Source: Gammaproteobacteria bacterium (lineage in GTDB: Bacteria; Pseudomonadota; Gammaproteobacteria; Thiohalorhabdales; Thiohalorhabdaceae). From it: a stretch of DNA of 23,243 bases. The stretch spans positions 1 to 23,243 of the forward strand of contig JAHEOG010000021.1 in assembly GCA_018609925.1 (NCBI GenBank). The letters are read 5' to 3'. Below the pieces are notes generated by a model that worked only from the letters and a program-made list of their open reading frames with translations, had not been told where the DNA came from and made no database searches. Each line of letters starts with the position of its first letter. Position 1 is the first letter of the stretch. The translations under genes were made by a program, and so were the position numbers. Below, piece after piece: positions 21,773 through 23,243 of this stretch.

Positions 21773-22102
21773 GTCACCACCGAAGCGGGAGAAAAACGCC
21801 GAGGCGCCAAAACGCCAAGGCAGGAAGAACGAACACAGAACGAATTTTCTCTAACGGCGCCACCAAGCACAACAAGCGCGCGGAACGCCAAGACACCAAG
21901 CCGCCAAGGGAAAACGAAACCAGGACAGGTGCTTTATAGGCCCAGGCAACCACGGATTAACCTCTACAGGGGCCAAAACCGAAACGTATTCCAGTCTAAT
22001 ACGAATGCTGGATTTGGTTATGGATTGTTAAACAAATTTCCAGATTTTCTTAGCGGTCTCCGCGTTCTTCGCGGTTTTAAACTGAATTGCCGTCCTTGGC
22101 GT
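21773..22102. repeat. Gene-free region with dispersed repeats
   Basis: These 330 bases hold no gene. Near 21796-21820 and 21880-21915 are variants of 'AACGCCAAGGC' / 'CGCCAAGACACCAAG'. Near 22049-22076 the sequence reads 'TTAGCGGTCTCCGCGTTCTT', and 22092-22102 gives the opposite orientation, 'CCTTGGCGTTC'. This family of CCAAG/CTTGG plus 'CGCGTTCTTCGCGG' strings is known to me from intergenic decayed repeats in diverse bacteria. The last copy runs into the gltX stop codon. The cysS promoter should also be here. Confidence 0.6.
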
Positions 22103-23242
22103 TCAGCCGCCTTTGACGTCGCGGATGCGCGAAAGCGCCCTTTCCTGGCCGATGAAGGGCAGCAGGGCCGCCAGCTCGGGCCCGGAAGCGCGCCCGGTCA
22201 GCGCCGCCCGCAGGGGCCGGAACAGGGCCCGGCCCTTGAGACCCGTGGCAGCCTTGACCGCCTCAGTCACGGCCGCATAGTCGGCACCGTGCTTAGTCAG
22301 GGCGGCCTCGGCAGCGGGCCACAGGGCGGGATCGGCCTCGGCCACCGCCGCCTCGGCGCCGGTATCGGGAACAACCTCGCCGAAGCAGACCCGGGCCCAG
22401 TGCTCGGCGTCGGCCGGGAGATCCACGTTGGGCCGAACCACCGCCAGCCAATCCTCACGGGCTCCTTCCGTGACGGGGGTCTCCAGGAACGGCACCAGCC
22501 ACTGCCACAGGCGCTCGGGCGAGGCCGCCCGGACGGCCTCGCGCTGCCAGTGGCCCAGCTGCTGCGGGTCGAAGCGGGCGGGGGAGCGGCTGAGGCCGTC
22601 CAGGGCGAAGCGCCGGGCCAGCCCGTCCAGGGAGAGCAAGCCCTCCTCGGGGAGGTTGTGGCCCAGCCGGGCCAGGTAATTGGCCACTGCCTCCGGCAGG
22701 TAGCCGGCCTCGCGCAGCTCCGCCACCGACCGACTGCCATTGCGCTTGGACAGCGGCGCCCCGTCGTCGCCGGTGAGCAGGCTGATGTGCCCGTAGCTCG
22801 GCGCCTCCAGCTCCAGGGCCTGGAGGATCAGAAGCTGGTGCGGGGTGTTGGTCAGGTGATCCTCGCCGCGCAGGACCCGGCTCACCCCCATCAGGGCATC
22901 GTCCACGGCATTGCCGAAGAAGAAGGCCGGAGTGCCGTCGCTGCGGCGGATGATGAAATCGCCGATCTCTTCACCGGAGAAGGCCTGCGGCCCCCGCACC
23001 AGATCAAAGAAGCCGATCTCCCCGGACTCCACCCGGAAGCGCAGACTGGGCTCTCGGCCTTCTGCCTCCAGGCGCCGCCGATCCTGTTGCGTCAGGTTAC
23101 GGCAGCGCCCGGGGTAGCGCGGCGGCTCTCCGCGCGCGCGCTGGGCCCGGCGGGCGGCCTCCAGCTCGGCCTCGGTGCAATAGCAGGGGTACGCCCGGCC
23201 CTGCGCCTCCAGCCGGGCGAAGTACTCGGTGTAGAGGGGGAG
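22103..23242 (-). CDS. gltX: Glutamyl-tRNA synthetase, 5'-partial
   Basis: The gene enters from the right edge; 379 codons are visible and about 95 N-terminal residues with the HIGH motif are missing. The zinc-binding-type insertion has 'CYCTEAELEAARRAQ' and a later C in 'RYPGRCRNL'. 'GDFIIRRSDGTPAFFF', 'RGEDHLTNTPHQLLILQAL' and the KMSKS equivalent 'PLSKRNGSRS' follow. The C-terminal anticodon-binding part is helical and ends 'RALSRIRDVKGG'. 'SKRNG' in place of the common 'SKRHG' and the short C-domain fit the second GluRS type (GluRS2) found in some proteobacteria that have two copies, so it may not be the only one. A GTG at 23032 is not the start because homology continues upstream. Confidence 0.92.
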   Translation of the reverse strand, partial: LPLYTEYFARLEAQGRAYPCYCTEAELEAARRAQRARGEPPRYPGRCRNLTQQDRRRLEAEGREPSLRFRVESGEIGFFDLVRGPQAFSGEEIGDFIIRRSDGTPAFFFGNAVDDALMGVSRVLRGEDHLTNTPHQLLILQALELEAPSYGHISLLTGDDGAPLSKRNGSRSVAELREAGYLPEAVANYLARLGHNLPEEGLLSLDGLARRFALDGLSRSPARFDPQQLGHWQREAVRAASPERLWQWLVPFLETPVTEGAREDWLAVVRPNVDLPADAEHWARVCFGEVVPDTGAEAAVAEADPALWPAAEAALTKHGADYAAVTEAVKAATGLKGRALFRPLRAALTGRASGPELAALLPFIGQERALSRIRDVKGG

Positions 23243-23243
23243 A

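Overview
The window is a stretch of GC-rich bacterial chromosome. Its gene content (an Mla/MCE lipid-transport operon with a STAS-MlaE permease, a YbiI-type zinc-finger protein, SelO, a YhfA-type OsmC protein and a YoaA/DinG helicase) points to a gammaproteobacterium. I infer this from protein families and cannot fix genus or order. Most genes lie on the minus strand.

Layout. 1-1.7 kb: the 3' part of a DUF502 membrane protein, a small acidic lipoprotein, a HIG1-type two-helix membrane protein and a DJ-1/PfpI protein. 1.8-5.3 kb: a tightly coupled minus-strand operon, mlaE(STAS fusion)-mlaF-mlaD-auxiliary lipoprotein, with start/stop overlaps at two junctions and a 2-base gap at the third. It should form an ABC-MCE transporter moving lipid between the inner and outer membranes. 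A divergent gene for a small exported protein follows.

6.1-10.7 kb is a decay zone. A glutathione S-transferase has an amber codon at position 23. An RDD membrane protein has two frameshifts. A lipoprotein gene has a nonsense codon, a frameshift and a 1264-bp IS3-family insertion. A C-terminal scrap of a membrane protein is also present. The IS3 element itself looks intact, with a complete DD(35)E triad and an A8 slippage site.

10.7-15.2 kb: ybiI, selO (protein AMPylase), a second and intact GST, a YrhK-domain protein, a DUF3817 protein and an EamA transporter. SelO and the GST are 25 bases apart and both fit redox/stress housekeeping.

15.2-17.8 kb is an accessory, gene-poor stretch. It holds a membrane protein of unknown function, an internally deleted RAYT (REP-associated tyrosine transposase) bracketed by inverted copies of a 20-27 bp motif, a third copy of that motif 1.1 kb away, a 12-bp inverted repeat, and an AT-rich island encoding another unknown membrane protein.

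17.8-23.2 kb: yhfA-like osmC, the helicase, cysS, a repeat-filled intergenic region, and the 3' part of a glutamyl-tRNA synthetase gene.

I see no tRNA, rRNA, CRISPR array or recognisable defence system. The most informative features are the cluster of broken genes, the RAYT/REP-like remnants and the AT-rich island.
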